DNA of 57,907 nt from CAYSCS01 sp964429695. GTDB taxonomy: Bacteria > Acidobacteriota > Aminicenantia > Aminicenantales > Aminicenantaceae. The notes under the pieces are model-generated. The model did not search any database and had not been told where the DNA came from. It was given only the letters and a program-made list of their open reading frames with translations. Both the position numbers and the translations under genes were made by a program. This document shows positions 45,666 through 53,487 of the stretch, in pieces; the stretch's first letter is position 1; the number at the start of each line of letters is the position of its first letter. The DNA lies in assembly GCA_964429695.1 (NCBI GenBank), contig CAYSCS010000075.1, forward strand, positions 1 through 57,907, in the 5' to 3' direction.

Positions 45666-45680
45666 TTAGGGAGGTGATCC
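45666..45680 (+). promoter_or_regulatory. Very strong Shine-Dalgarno site of hisG
   Basis: TTAGGGAGGTGATCC directly before ATG at 45682 matches the full anti-Shine-Dalgarno tail of bacterial 16S rRNA at all but one base; GGAGG is seven bases from the start. This supports the chosen start. Confidence 0.8.
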
Positions 45681-45681
45681 A

Positions 45682-46539
45682 ATGGAAAGAAAGTTATCCA
45701 TGGTTATTCCGAAAGGCCGGATTTTTGATAACGTGATTTCTCTCCTTCAGGAGGCTGGGGTAGATATTAGGCCGAATGCTCGTCATTATGTCCCTTTTGT
45801 AGGAAATCCTGATATTCAAGCGAAAATCATGAAGCCCCAAAACATTCCCCAGCTTATCGAACTTGGTTCCCATGATGTAGGTTTCACCGGGTATGATTGG
45901 ATTATGGAAAATGGAGCCAATGTTGTGGAGTTAATGGATTTAGGACTTGACCAAGTTACTATCGTGGCGGCTATCCCTAAAGACTCAGATTTAAATCTGC
46001 TCGCGAGCCGAAAAATAGTTGTTGCTTCAGAGTACCAACGGATAGCCACTAACTTTCTTCAGAGAGAAAATTTTGATTTTGTTCTCATTCGTACCTATGG
46101 TGCTTCCGAAGCATTTCCGCCTCAAGATGCGGATATGATTATCGATAACTGTTCAACGGGACAGACACTACGCGAACACAACTTAAAAGTAATTGCGGAA
46201 ATAATGACTTCATCAACCCGGTTGATTGCTAACTCCCATGCCCTCCAAGATGAATGGAAGAAAGAGAAGATTCATTCCTTGGTCATGCTCTTTAAAGCAG
46301 TTCTAAATGCCCGAAAACGAGTCATGCTCGAAATGAATGTTCCTACTGAAAAATTAGAGGCAGTTGTTAAGTTCCTTCCGTGCATGAGAGCTCCGACCGT
46401 AGCACCTCTTTTTGGTGACCAGGGTTATGCGGTAAAAGTTGCAGTCCCCCGAGAGGATGTCGCTCAGCTTATTCCTAAACTCAAATCATTAGGAGCCACA
46501 GATATTCTTGAATACTCTTTAAGAAAGGTCATCGCATGA
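45682..46539 (+). CDS. hisG: ATP phosphoribosyltransferase (long form)
   Basis: First step of histidine synthesis: ATP plus PRPP. The 285-residue length and the C-terminal ACT-like domain (from about 215, with MNVPTEKLEAVVKFLPCMRAPTVAPLF) identify the long, hexameric, histidine-inhibited form that needs no HisZ. Core motifs are MVIPKGRIFDNV, DVGFTGYDWIMENGA and the PRPP-binding MIIDNCSTGQTLREHNL near 153-169. It overlaps hisC by four bases. Hand count gives 10 CGN and 5 AGR arginine codons, unlike the AGR-rich efflux genes to the left. Confidence 0.95.
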   Translation: MERKLSMVIPKGRIFDNVISLLQEAGVDIRPNARHYVPFVGNPDIQAKIMKPQNIPQLIELGSHDVGFTGYDWIMENGANVVELMDLGLDQVTIVAAIPKDSDLNLLASRKIVVASEYQRIATNFLQRENFDFVLIRTYGASEAFPPQDADMIIDNCSTGQTLREHNLKVIAEIMTSSTRLIANSHALQDEWKKEKIHSLVMLFKAVLNARKRVMLEMNVPTEKLEAVVKFLPCMRAPTVAPLFGDQGYAVKVAVPREDVAQLIPKLKSLGATDILEYSLRKVIA

Positions 46540-47588
46540 GCTTTATTAAAAAATCAGTTTCAGAGTTGCCCCTTTATCAGGTGGAGCAGGATTTAAACCT
46601 AATAAAACTAAACCAGAATGAGTCGCCTTATGATGTTCCGCCGGTAATTAAGCAAGCTGTATGGAACAAGTTAAAACGGTCCCTTTGGAATCGTTATCCT
46701 GATGGAGAGATAACTTCGTTACGTCGGCAACTATCTTCTTTCACCAACCAACCATCAGAACGAATAATTATTGGGTCTGGCTCTAATGAGATTATCTTAG
46801 GTATTTTTCTTGCAGTTTGCCGGCCTGGCGACAGAGTTGCTCTGCTCGACCCGGGTTTTTCTATATATAGCCGGCTCGCTCGTATTTTTGAAGCGGAAAT
46901 CGTTAGAGTTCCTGCTGAACCAGATTTTAAAACAGACCCTGAAAAACTTGTGGACGCGGCCCAGAAATGCAGGATAATATTTCTAGCTTCCCCTAATAAT
47001 CCGACAGGTTTGGCTCTGGAGAAGAAATGGATTGTTGATTTATTAGAAAATTGTTCAGCTCTTGTGGTGGTCGATGAAGCTTATCATGAATTTCATCGAA
47101 AAACCGTTCTCCCGTTAATAGAAGAATTATCCAATTTGGTTGTGCTTAGAACATTTTCTAAGGCTTTCGGCGCAGCGGGAATCCGTTTGGGGTATGCCAT
47201 TGGGAATGAAGAGATTATCTCTGGACTTAAGAAAGCGAAGCTCCCATTTTCGGTCGGTCTTTTTCCCCAATTGGTGGCTGAAGAGTTACTTAACCATTAT
47301 CAAGACTACAAAATATATATAGAAAAAATAATCGCTGAGCGAGAAAAAGTTTTTCTTGGGCTCCTTGGGATGCCTTATCTCGAAGTTATTCCCTCGCAGG
47401 CTAACTTCATCCTTTTTCGTTCGACGAGGGTGCCCGCGCCTGATTTTTACCGTTACCTTTTGCAAGCAGGAATTCTCGTCCGGAAATTTGAAGGCCCGGG
47501 ATGCTTAAAGGACTGGTTAAGAGTAACGATCGGTCGACCCGAAGAAAACCAAGTTTTTCTTAATAAGGTGGAGCAGATTATTGGTTGA
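46536..47588 (+). CDS. hisC: Histidinol-phosphate aminotransferase
   Basis: PLP-dependent aminotransferase, 350 residues. Motifs: KLNQNESPYDVPP near 24-36, IIGSGSNEIILG for the phosphate pocket, ASPNNPTGLAL near 151, VVVDEAYHEF with Asp180 and Tyr183, and the Schiff-base Lys209 in LRTFSKAFGAAGIRLGYAIG. The end VTIGRPEENQVFLNKV is typical. It starts inside the hisG stop (ATGA) and ends just before the HAD gene. Confidence 0.94.
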   Translation: MSFIKKSVSELPLYQVEQDLNLIKLNQNESPYDVPPVIKQAVWNKLKRSLWNRYPDGEITSLRRQLSSFTNQPSERIIIGSGSNEIILGIFLAVCRPGDRVALLDPGFSIYSRLARIFEAEIVRVPAEPDFKTDPEKLVDAAQKCRIIFLASPNNPTGLALEKKWIVDLLENCSALVVVDEAYHEFHRKTVLPLIEELSNLVVLRTFSKAFGAAGIRLGYAIGNEEIISGLKKAKLPFSVGLFPQLVAEELLNHYQDYKIYIEKIIAEREKVFLGLLGMPYLEVIPSQANFILFRSTRVPAPDFYRYLLQAGILVRKFEGPGCLKDWLRVTIGRPEENQVFLNKVEQIIG

Positions 47589-47601
47589 AAGCGAGGCGCA
47601 A

Positions 47602-48300
47602 ATGGAGGCTATTATTTTCGATCTTGATGGAGTTCTAGTTGACGTGCGATTTTCTTATCTGGCAACAATAAAAAGAGTCGCTGAATTTTTTCTCAAAGAA
47701 ACCGTTCCCCTCGAGAAAATCCAATCATTCCGGAATCGAGGAGGATTGAACAATGATTGGGATTTAACTCTGGCTATCCTGAGGGAGGAGAATTATCCCC
47801 TCGATCGAGAGACGGTTATATCTATCTTTCAGACTATTTATCGAGGCCGAAATTTCGACGGCCTAATTCAACAGGAAAGGTGGCTTTTGAAAAAAAGGGT
47901 TCTCAACCAACTTCATAAGAATTATCGGTTAGCCGTCGTGACCGGCCGGCCTCGAGATGAGGCCGAATTTGCTCTCTGCCGGTTTAAAGCTAAGGAGTAT
48001 TTTCAATGTGTAGTGACCCGTGATGATCTTCCTCCTGAGCTGAGTAAGCCCCATCCCGCCGGATTAGTCAAAGCCCTGACTTCTCTTCATGTTAGCCATG
48101 CTTGGTATGTGGGAGATACTGTTGATGATATTCAGATGGCCAAAGCAGCTAGAATACCTGCTATCGGGGTAGTGGGCACTCTTTCTTATCCTGAATTGCA
48201 AGCAAGAATACTTTCTCGTCAGGGAGCCTGGCAAGTGATCTATGATGTTAATTCCATCGGGGAGGTTTTACAATGCAAGGAACAAGGCAAGCCAGATTAG
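47602..48300 (+). CDS. HAD-family phosphatase, likely histidinol-phosphatase of this operon
   Basis: A 232-residue HAD hydrolase from the ATG at 47602 (GCGAGG upstream); a TTG at 47581 is less likely. Motif I FDLDGVLVD near residue 5, motif II VVTGRPRDEAEFA near 113, motif III around the Lys of LSKPHPAG, and motif IV WYVGDTVDDIQMAKAARIPAIGV near 165. This is a phosphoglycolate-phosphatase-like subclass. It lies between hisC and hisB, and neither a PHP-type nor a HisB N-terminal HAD phosphatase is present in the cluster. It therefore probably removes phosphate from histidinol phosphate; this is inference from position. It overlaps hisB by 28 bases. Confidence 0.75.
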   Translation: MEAIIFDLDGVLVDVRFSYLATIKRVAEFFLKETVPLEKIQSFRNRGGLNNDWDLTLAILREENYPLDRETVISIFQTIYRGRNFDGLIQQERWLLKKRVLNQLHKNYRLAVVTGRPRDEAEFALCRFKAKEYFQCVVTRDDLPPELSKPHPAGLVKALTSLHVSHAWYVGDTVDDIQMAKAARIPAIGVVGTLSYPELQARILSRQGAWQVIYDVNSIGEVLQCKEQGKPD

Positions 48301-48887
48301 AAAGAAAAACCAGAGAAACCTGCATTGTGGTGGAATTAGATGTCGATGGAGAAGGGCAATCAAAGATTAAAACACCACTTGGATTCTTGGACCATCTCTT
48401 GGACGTTTTCACCAGATTTGGTTGGTTCAATCTTAACCTGACAGCCGAGGGAGAATTTCAGGTTGATCAACATCATCTCCTTGAGGACTGTGGTTTTGTT
48501 TTGGGCAAAGCCTTCGGGCAGGCCCTCAGAAATCGCGCCGGGATTAATCGGGCTGGCTTTTTTGTTCTTCCCCAGGATGAATCCTTAGCAGTGGTAGCGG
48601 TGGATTTAAGTGGCCGACCTTTCGTTCAGTATAAAGCTAGCTATCGAAGGCAATTTTGTGGTGGGCTTGATACTGATTGTTTAGAAGATTTTTTTCACGG
48701 GTTCGCCCGGGGAGTGGGCGGCAATCTTGTGGTCCAAGTCCCTCGGGGCAAAAGCGACCATCATAAAACAGAAGCCATCTTTAAAGCGCTAGGCAGGGCG
48801 ATGTGGATGGCTTGTTCTTATAACCCAAGATTGGCAGAGATAATTCCCAGTACCAAAGGAGTAATTGATTATGATTGGGATAATTGA
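48273..48887 (+). CDS. hisB: Imidazoleglycerol-phosphate dehydratase
   Basis: The 204-residue monofunctional dehydratase. Metal-binding His/Glu motifs: GFLDHLLDVFTRFG near 38-51, DQHHLLEDCGFVLGKAFGQAL near 65-85 (HHxxED), DFFHGFARG near 140 and KSDHHKTEAIFKALGRAM near 160. The repeated half-domain fold is standard. The family's usual FGxHD-like sequences are slightly varied (HHLLEDCG instead of HHTVEDVG). It overlaps the end of the HAD gene and the start of hisH. Confidence 0.93.
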   Translation: MQGTRQARLERKTRETCIVVELDVDGEGQSKIKTPLGFLDHLLDVFTRFGWFNLNLTAEGEFQVDQHHLLEDCGFVLGKAFGQALRNRAGINRAGFFVLPQDESLAVVAVDLSGRPFVQYKASYRRQFCGGLDTDCLEDFFHGFARGVGGNLVVQVPRGKSDHHKTEAIFKALGRAMWMACSYNPRLAEIIPSTKGVIDYDWDN

Positions 48888-49476
48888 CTATGGAGCCGGG
48901 AATCTTCATTCGGTGGCAAAGGCTCTCAAGTTTTTAGGATATCAGACCCATCTGGTGACTAAAAACTCTGATTTGAAAGAAGTGAATAAACTAATCCTGC
49001 CTGGAGTGGGGGCTTTCGGACAGGCGGTCGCTGATTTGCGAGCGAAGGGCTTGTGGCCAGCGCTAAACAATTGGGTCAGACAGGGACTTCCTTTGCTGGG
49101 GGTATGCCTGGGTATGCAACTGCTGATGGAGAGCAGCCAGGAATCACCGGGAATAGGTGGTTTAGGTTTTATAAAAGGAACATGCGACCGACTTCGTGCT
49201 CCAAAAGTGCCTCATATGGGTTGGAATGAGGTCCATTTCCTTGATTCAATTCCTCTTTTTGATGGCTTACAAGATGGAAGCTGTTTTTACTTTGTGCATA
49301 GCTATTATGTTTCCCCTGAAGATTCCAAAGTGGTGCGAGGCAGTACTGAATACAATTTGGTATTTCCTTCAGTTATTCAGGTAGGAAGAGTCCTTGGTGT
49401 TCAGTTCCATCCAGAAAAAAGCGGGGAACAAGGATTACTTTTTCTAAGAAATTGGGTGGAAAAATGTTGCGAATAA
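48871..49476 (+). CDS. hisH: Imidazole glycerol phosphate synthase glutaminase subunit
   Basis: Class I amidotransferase that feeds ammonia to HisF. Start at the ATG at 48871, giving the canonical MIGIIDYGAGNLHSV; the TTG at 48865 is not needed. Nucleophile Cys in LLGVCLGMQLLMESS near 79, oxyanion region HMGWNEV, and catalytic His/Glu in VLGVQFHPEKSGEQG near 180. 201 residues, usual length. It overlaps hisB by 17 bases and hisF by 13. Confidence 0.94.
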   Translation: MIGIIDYGAGNLHSVAKALKFLGYQTHLVTKNSDLKEVNKLILPGVGAFGQAVADLRAKGLWPALNNWVRQGLPLLGVCLGMQLLMESSQESPGIGGLGFIKGTCDRLRAPKVPHMGWNEVHFLDSIPLFDGLQDGSCFYFVHSYYVSPEDSKVVRGSTEYNLVFPSVIQVGRVLGVQFHPEKSGEQGLLFLRNWVEKCCE

Positions 49477-50216
49477 GAATAATTCCTTGTTTAGACATCA
49501 AGGATGGCCAAGTGGTTAAAGGAGTGAAATTTATGAACCTCAAATCAGCCGGTGACCCCGCCGAACTGGCCAGGTATTACGACACCCAGGGAGCCGATGA
49601 GATAATTCTCTTGGATGTGACTGCTTCTGTTGAAAGTCGGCGGGTGATGATTGATATTATCGAGAAGGTTTCGTCGGAAGTTTTCGTTCCGTTGTGTGTT
49701 GGCGGGGGTATCAGCTCTTTAGAAGATATCAGAGCGATTCTTCGCGCTGGAGCAGATAAGGTTTCTTTATGTACAACAGCCTTAGAGAAGCCGAGTTTTA
49801 TCAGGGAAGCAGCCGCCGCTTTTGGTTCTCAATGCATAGTACTTTCAATTGATGCCCGGAGAGAAGGTTCAATCTGGTGGGCTTACCGCCGGGGGGGGAG
49901 GGAGAAGACCGGATGGGAAGCCATAACCTGGGCTAAATGGGGAGAAGAGCACGGAGCGGGCGAAATTCTCCTGAATTCCATCGATATGGACGGCACCCAA
50001 TCCGGTTATGACTTGGAATTAACTCGCCGGGTAGCCGAGAATGTGTCAATTCCGGTTATTGCATCTGGAGGAGCCGGGAGTCTATCTCAAATTTATGAGG
50101 TGATAGTTAAGGGGAAGGCTGATGCGGTGCTCGTCGCCAGTCTGCTCCATTTTAACCATGTCACGATCAAAAAAATAAAAAAATACCTTACTCACAAAGG
50201 AGTTAAAGTTCGGTGA
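49464..50216 (+). CDS. hisF: Imidazole glycerol phosphate synthase cyclase subunit
   Basis: TIM-barrel cyclase. Start at the ATG at 49464 giving MLRIRIIPCLDIKDGQVVKG with the catalytic Asp11; an upstream TTG frame adds four residues of hisH-overlap and is rejected. Other motifs: GADEIILLDVTAS, VGGGI near 83, the second catalytic Asp in LSIDARREG near 130, LNSIDMDGTQSGYD near 171 and IPVIASGGAGSL near 196. 250 residues. Arg codons 11 CGN to 6 AGR by hand count. Pairs with HisH. Confidence 0.95.
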   Translation: MLRIRIIPCLDIKDGQVVKGVKFMNLKSAGDPAELARYYDTQGADEIILLDVTASVESRRVMIDIIEKVSSEVFVPLCVGGGISSLEDIRAILRAGADKVSLCTTALEKPSFIREAAAAFGSQCIVLSIDARREGSIWWAYRRGGREKTGWEAITWAKWGEEHGAGEILLNSIDMDGTQSGYDLELTRRVAENVSIPVIASGGAGSLSQIYEVIVKGKADAVLVASLLHFNHVTIKKIKKYLTHKGVKVR

Positions 50217-50289
50217 GTTTTAGAGCTTGGTTTTTAGATAGAGATAACTTATTAAGAGGCAACCTTATTAGAAGCAAGAAAGGTGTGAG

Positions 50290-51564
50290 ATGATTATTCC
50301 CTCGATTGATCTTAGCCACAGCCAGGCTGTTCAACTCGTTCAGGGGAAAAAATTAGCCATTGTCCACGATGACCCCCTTTCTCTTGCCCAGGAATTCTCT
50401 CGTTATGGTGAGCTGGCTGTGATCGACCTGGATGCGGCCATGGGAAAAGGAGAGAATCTGGAATTAATAAAAAAAATATGCAGTTATTATCCAGCGCGAG
50501 TTGGCGGAGGGATAAGAAGTCTTGAAAAAGCAGCCCAAGTTCTTTCTTTTGGGGCCGAGAAAATTATCATTGGGACTCGAGCCTTTCAGATTTCGCGAAA
50601 AAATTCGATAGGTTTAGACTGTAATTTCCTGAGTCAACTCAAGAAACAATCGGGACGAGAACGAATTATCGTGGCTTTGGACTACTCTCAAGGAAGAATA
50701 GTGGTTGAGGGCTGGCAAAGGAAAACAAATTTTAAGCCAGAAGAGGTTATCCCTGAGGTCGAAAAATATGCAGGAGAGATTCTTTTAACTTGTGTCGATC
50801 GAGAAGGATTACTCCAGGGCCCCGACCGAGGTCGAATTTTGAGAATGGCTTCTCAGACTTCTATCTTGATTACAGCGGCAGGGGGGATATCTACAATTGA
50901 AGATATTCAGATTTTTTCCCAAGCGGGCCTTAATGTGCAAATCGGGATGGCTCTTTATACCAAAACTCTCCCTCTTAGTGAGGCTTTTTTAGCTACGGTG
51001 AATTGGGAAAAGGCAGAGAATGGCCTCATTCCCACGATCGCCGTGGATCAAAACGAGCAAGTTTTAACATTAGCTTATAGTTCTAGGGAATCCTTAAGAA
51101 GAACGTTCAGGACCGGGGAAGTATGGTATTATTCCAGGAGTCGAAAATGTTTGTGGCGAAAAGGCGAGACCTCAGGAAATAAACAAATGTTTATCCGGGT
51201 GAGGACCGACTGTGATGGAGATTCTCTTCTTATAACCGTTCGCCCCTTGGGGCCGGCCTGTCATACAGGCCGGTATTCTTGTTTTGGTGGCAAGGAATTC
51301 AATCTGGGAGAACTTTTTGATACGATTGAAAATCGCCTTTCAACGGCTGCGCCGGATTCTTACACCGCCTCCCTGTCTATGGAGGAAAACAAGTCCAAAT
51401 TGAATGAAGAAATCCAGGAGCTCCTAATCGCTCAAAATAAAGAAGAGTTGATCTGGGAAGCCGCAGATGTCGTCTATTTTCTTTTGGTTTTCTTAGCAAA
51501 AAAAGGGGTTCACTGGCAAGATGTTTTGAGGGAGTTAAGAAGGCGGAGGCGCTCTCGCCTTTGA
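50290..51564 (+). CDS. hisA: Trifunctional HisA-HisI-HisE fusion
   Basis: One uninterrupted 424-residue frame carrying three enzymes. Residues 1-235 are HisA (ProFAR isomerase barrel): MIIPSIDLSHSQ with Asp7, VGGGIRS near 71-77, VALDYSQG with Asp131, and TAAGGISTIEDI near 195. Residues 236-335 are HisI (phosphoribosyl-AMP cyclohydrolase): GLIPTIAVDQNEQVLTLAY, WYYSRSRKCLWRKGETSG, the metal motif DCDGD at 307-311 and zinc Cys in GPACHTGRYSCFG (324 and 331). Residues about 340-424 are HisE (phosphoribosyl-ATP pyrophosphohydrolase): LNEEIQELLIA and WEAADVVYFLLVFLAKKGV. Steps two, three and four of the pathway are thus in one protein. HisIE is common; HisA joined to it is not the usual form. Confidence 0.93.
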   Translation: MIIPSIDLSHSQAVQLVQGKKLAIVHDDPLSLAQEFSRYGELAVIDLDAAMGKGENLELIKKICSYYPARVGGGIRSLEKAAQVLSFGAEKIIIGTRAFQISRKNSIGLDCNFLSQLKKQSGRERIIVALDYSQGRIVVEGWQRKTNFKPEEVIPEVEKYAGEILLTCVDREGLLQGPDRGRILRMASQTSILITAAGGISTIEDIQIFSQAGLNVQIGMALYTKTLPLSEAFLATVNWEKAENGLIPTIAVDQNEQVLTLAYSSRESLRRTFRTGEVWYYSRSRKCLWRKGETSGNKQMFIRVRTDCDGDSLLITVRPLGPACHTGRYSCFGGKEFNLGELFDTIENRLSTAAPDSYTASLSMEENKSKLNEEIQELLIAQNKEELIWEAADVVYFLLVFLAKKGVHWQDVLRELRRRRRSRL

Positions 51565-51794
51565 AGAAGAGCGTGCCAGAAGTTGGCAGCTAATTAATGG
51601 GTGAGAGGTAAAGCTGAGCAGGTAGAAATGGAAACTGGTTCGACAAAGCTGAGTAGTGACCGATGAGGATAAGTGGTGATTTAATTTGTTGTTCTATAGG
51701 AGAAAAAGGAGGCGAGAGTTGGCCTTTGGAATTCAGGAGAAGATAAAAGTAGTTAGTTGAGAGTTCAAAGCAAGAAAATTTCTGGAGGAATAAG
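51565..51794. other. 230-bp gap inside the histidine operon
   Basis: Separates the HisAIE gene from hisD in an otherwise overlapping operon. A ribosome-site-like AAAAAGGAGG near 51705 is followed by a TTG opening only 14 codons (LAFGIQEKIKVVS), perhaps the relic of a lost gene or of a different hisD start. No terminator with a T-run was seen. Confidence 0.4.
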
Positions 51795-53159
51795 ATGATA
51801 AGATTGAAAAGGATAATCGGTGCTCAGGCTGCTAAACAATGGATGGAACGAGGACAATCCAGCCCACGGAATAAGCTCGGAGAGAGTGAAAATCAGAAGG
51901 TGCCCCCAGGACAACAATCAAATTTTGAGGTTAGAGAAAGAGTAAGCCAGATATTGGAATCAGTACGGCTACACGGCGATAAAGCTCTTCAGGAGTTTAC
52001 TCTCATCTATGATGGGGTGAAACTTCATCAAATTCGCGTTCCAGAAGAAACTTTAGATGCTGCCAGAGAAAACCTACCGGTGAGTCTAAAAGATGATGTT
52101 TTAGCAATGGCCTCTGTTTTGAAAAAAGGAGTTGAGATGCAGTTGAGTAATTTTCAAGACAAAGAGATCGAAATCGAGCCCGGAATTTGGGCAGGTCGAA
52201 AGATAATTCCTTTAGAGAGGGTGGGAGTCTATGTTCCAGGAGGGAGATATCCCCTCTTTTCTTCGCTAGTTATGGGAGTAGTGCCAGCTCAAGTTGCCGG
52301 TGTCAAGGAAATTGTAGTTTGTACACCCCCAGCGATAGAAAGGGGACAAAATGATTTAGTATTAGGAGTGGCGTCACTTTTAGGAGTTAGAGAAGTCTAC
52401 CAAATTGGAGGAGCTCAGGCCATTGGAGCTTTAGCGTGGGGAACAGAAACTGTAAAACCTGTGGATAAAATCGTTGGCCCGGGCAATAAGTACGTGCGCG
52501 AAGCTAAGAGGCTTGTCTTTGGTGAGGTCGGACTTGACTGTTTAGCCGGGCCTACTGAAATCATGATTATTGCTGATGAGAGCTCTCATCCCGAATTCAT
52601 TGCCGCCGACCTGGTAGCCCAAGCTGAGCATGACCAGGACGCCCAATGTATTCTCGTGGTTATGAATGATGAGCTGGCGGATGAAGTTGAAAAGTGGATG
52701 GAGAAAGTTTTAAGGAAAATCTCTCCCGGAGAAGTGGCAGAAAACGCCCTGAGGAATAATGGCTTAGTCGTTATCGTTTCGACCCTCGAAGAAGCGATTG
52801 AGGTGGCTAATACCAAGGCCCCCGAGCATTTAGAACTTCAGGTCAAAAATCCTCATCGATTGATTTCCCGTCTTAAACATTTCGGAGCTTTATTTGTCGG
52901 TTCTTGGTCTCCTGAGGCCATCGGCGATTATTGTGGAGGAGTCAATCATATCCTGCCCACCGGCCGAACGGCCCGTTATCGTGGTGGACTAAACGGAGGA
53001 GATTTTGTAAAGATTGTTTCCACCTTGAAAGTCAGTGAAGAAGGTGTAAGGCGCGTTGGCCCTCTTGCCCAGCGGCTAGCTCAAAGTGAGGGCCTAAAAA
53101 GCCATGCCTATTCAGTGGGTTTGAGGTTAGCGAAATCTCTAGATATCAATAATATGTGA
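51795..53159 (+). CDS. hisD: Histidinol dehydrogenase
   Basis: Last two steps: zinc- and NAD-dependent oxidation of histidinol to histidine. The 454-residue protein has VGVYVPGGRYPLFSS near 138, GPGNKYVREAKRLVFG, the metal ligands in LVAQAEHDQDAQC near 275 (Gln and His), APEHLEL with the catalytic Glu/His near 345, and GGVNHILPTGRTARY. A polar insertion of about 25 residues near the N-terminus (RGQSSPRNKLGESENQ) makes it longer than the usual 430. TGGAGGAATAAG precedes the ATG. Confidence 0.95.
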   Translation: MIRLKRIIGAQAAKQWMERGQSSPRNKLGESENQKVPPGQQSNFEVRERVSQILESVRLHGDKALQEFTLIYDGVKLHQIRVPEETLDAARENLPVSLKDDVLAMASVLKKGVEMQLSNFQDKEIEIEPGIWAGRKIIPLERVGVYVPGGRYPLFSSLVMGVVPAQVAGVKEIVVCTPPAIERGQNDLVLGVASLLGVREVYQIGGAQAIGALAWGTETVKPVDKIVGPGNKYVREAKRLVFGEVGLDCLAGPTEIMIIADESSHPEFIAADLVAQAEHDQDAQCILVVMNDELADEVEKWMEKVLRKISPGEVAENALRNNGLVVIVSTLEEAIEVANTKAPEHLELQVKNPHRLISRLKHFGALFVGSWSPEAIGDYCGGVNHILPTGRTARYRGGLNGGDFVKIVSTLKVSEEGVRRVGPLAQRLAQSEGLKSHAYSVGLRLAKSLDINNM

Positions 53160-53487
53160 TCCCAAGTGGCTTGTGCTTCGATACCGATGTGCCCAAATAT
53201 GTTGAGTTTGTTTTCAAGGGTCACAACGGCATTGATGTCCATGTTCAGACCCCACAAATCTTCCAAGTTTTCTCTGTCTTTAGGTTGGCGGGTCATCCTC
53301 CTGTTTTCCGCCGAAGATATTTGGTGCCGGTGGAGATGTCTCTATTGGCTTTATGACATAATTTTTAAGCCTGTTTGTTTTATCTCAAAACTGACAGAGG
53401 GAGTCATAAAAAAAGAAATGCTTTGTCGGACTCCTTCTCTGCGGTTTTCTATGGGCCGGCCTCATTGCCTGCAAAAAGCCTGCCTAA
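53160..53487. other. Unassigned sequence after hisD
   Basis: About 330 bases of mixed composition with short frames on both strands. A minus-strand frame (53108-53296; LEDLWGLNMDINAVVTLENKLNIFGHIG) is conspicuous but was not identified and lacks a ribosome binding site. The junction to the next pseudogene, near 53487, looks like a rearrangement point because the C45 frame starts abruptly after a TAA. Confidence 0.35.

Noticed and set aside
45556..45680. Hairpins in the hisG leader as a T-box or attenuator
   Set aside because: No T-box consensus near the start, no run of His codons in a leader peptide, and no T-rich terminator.
53108..53296. Minus-strand 62-codon frame overlapping the hisD end
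   Set aside because: Overlaps the well-supported end of hisD and has no ribosome site; not identified.
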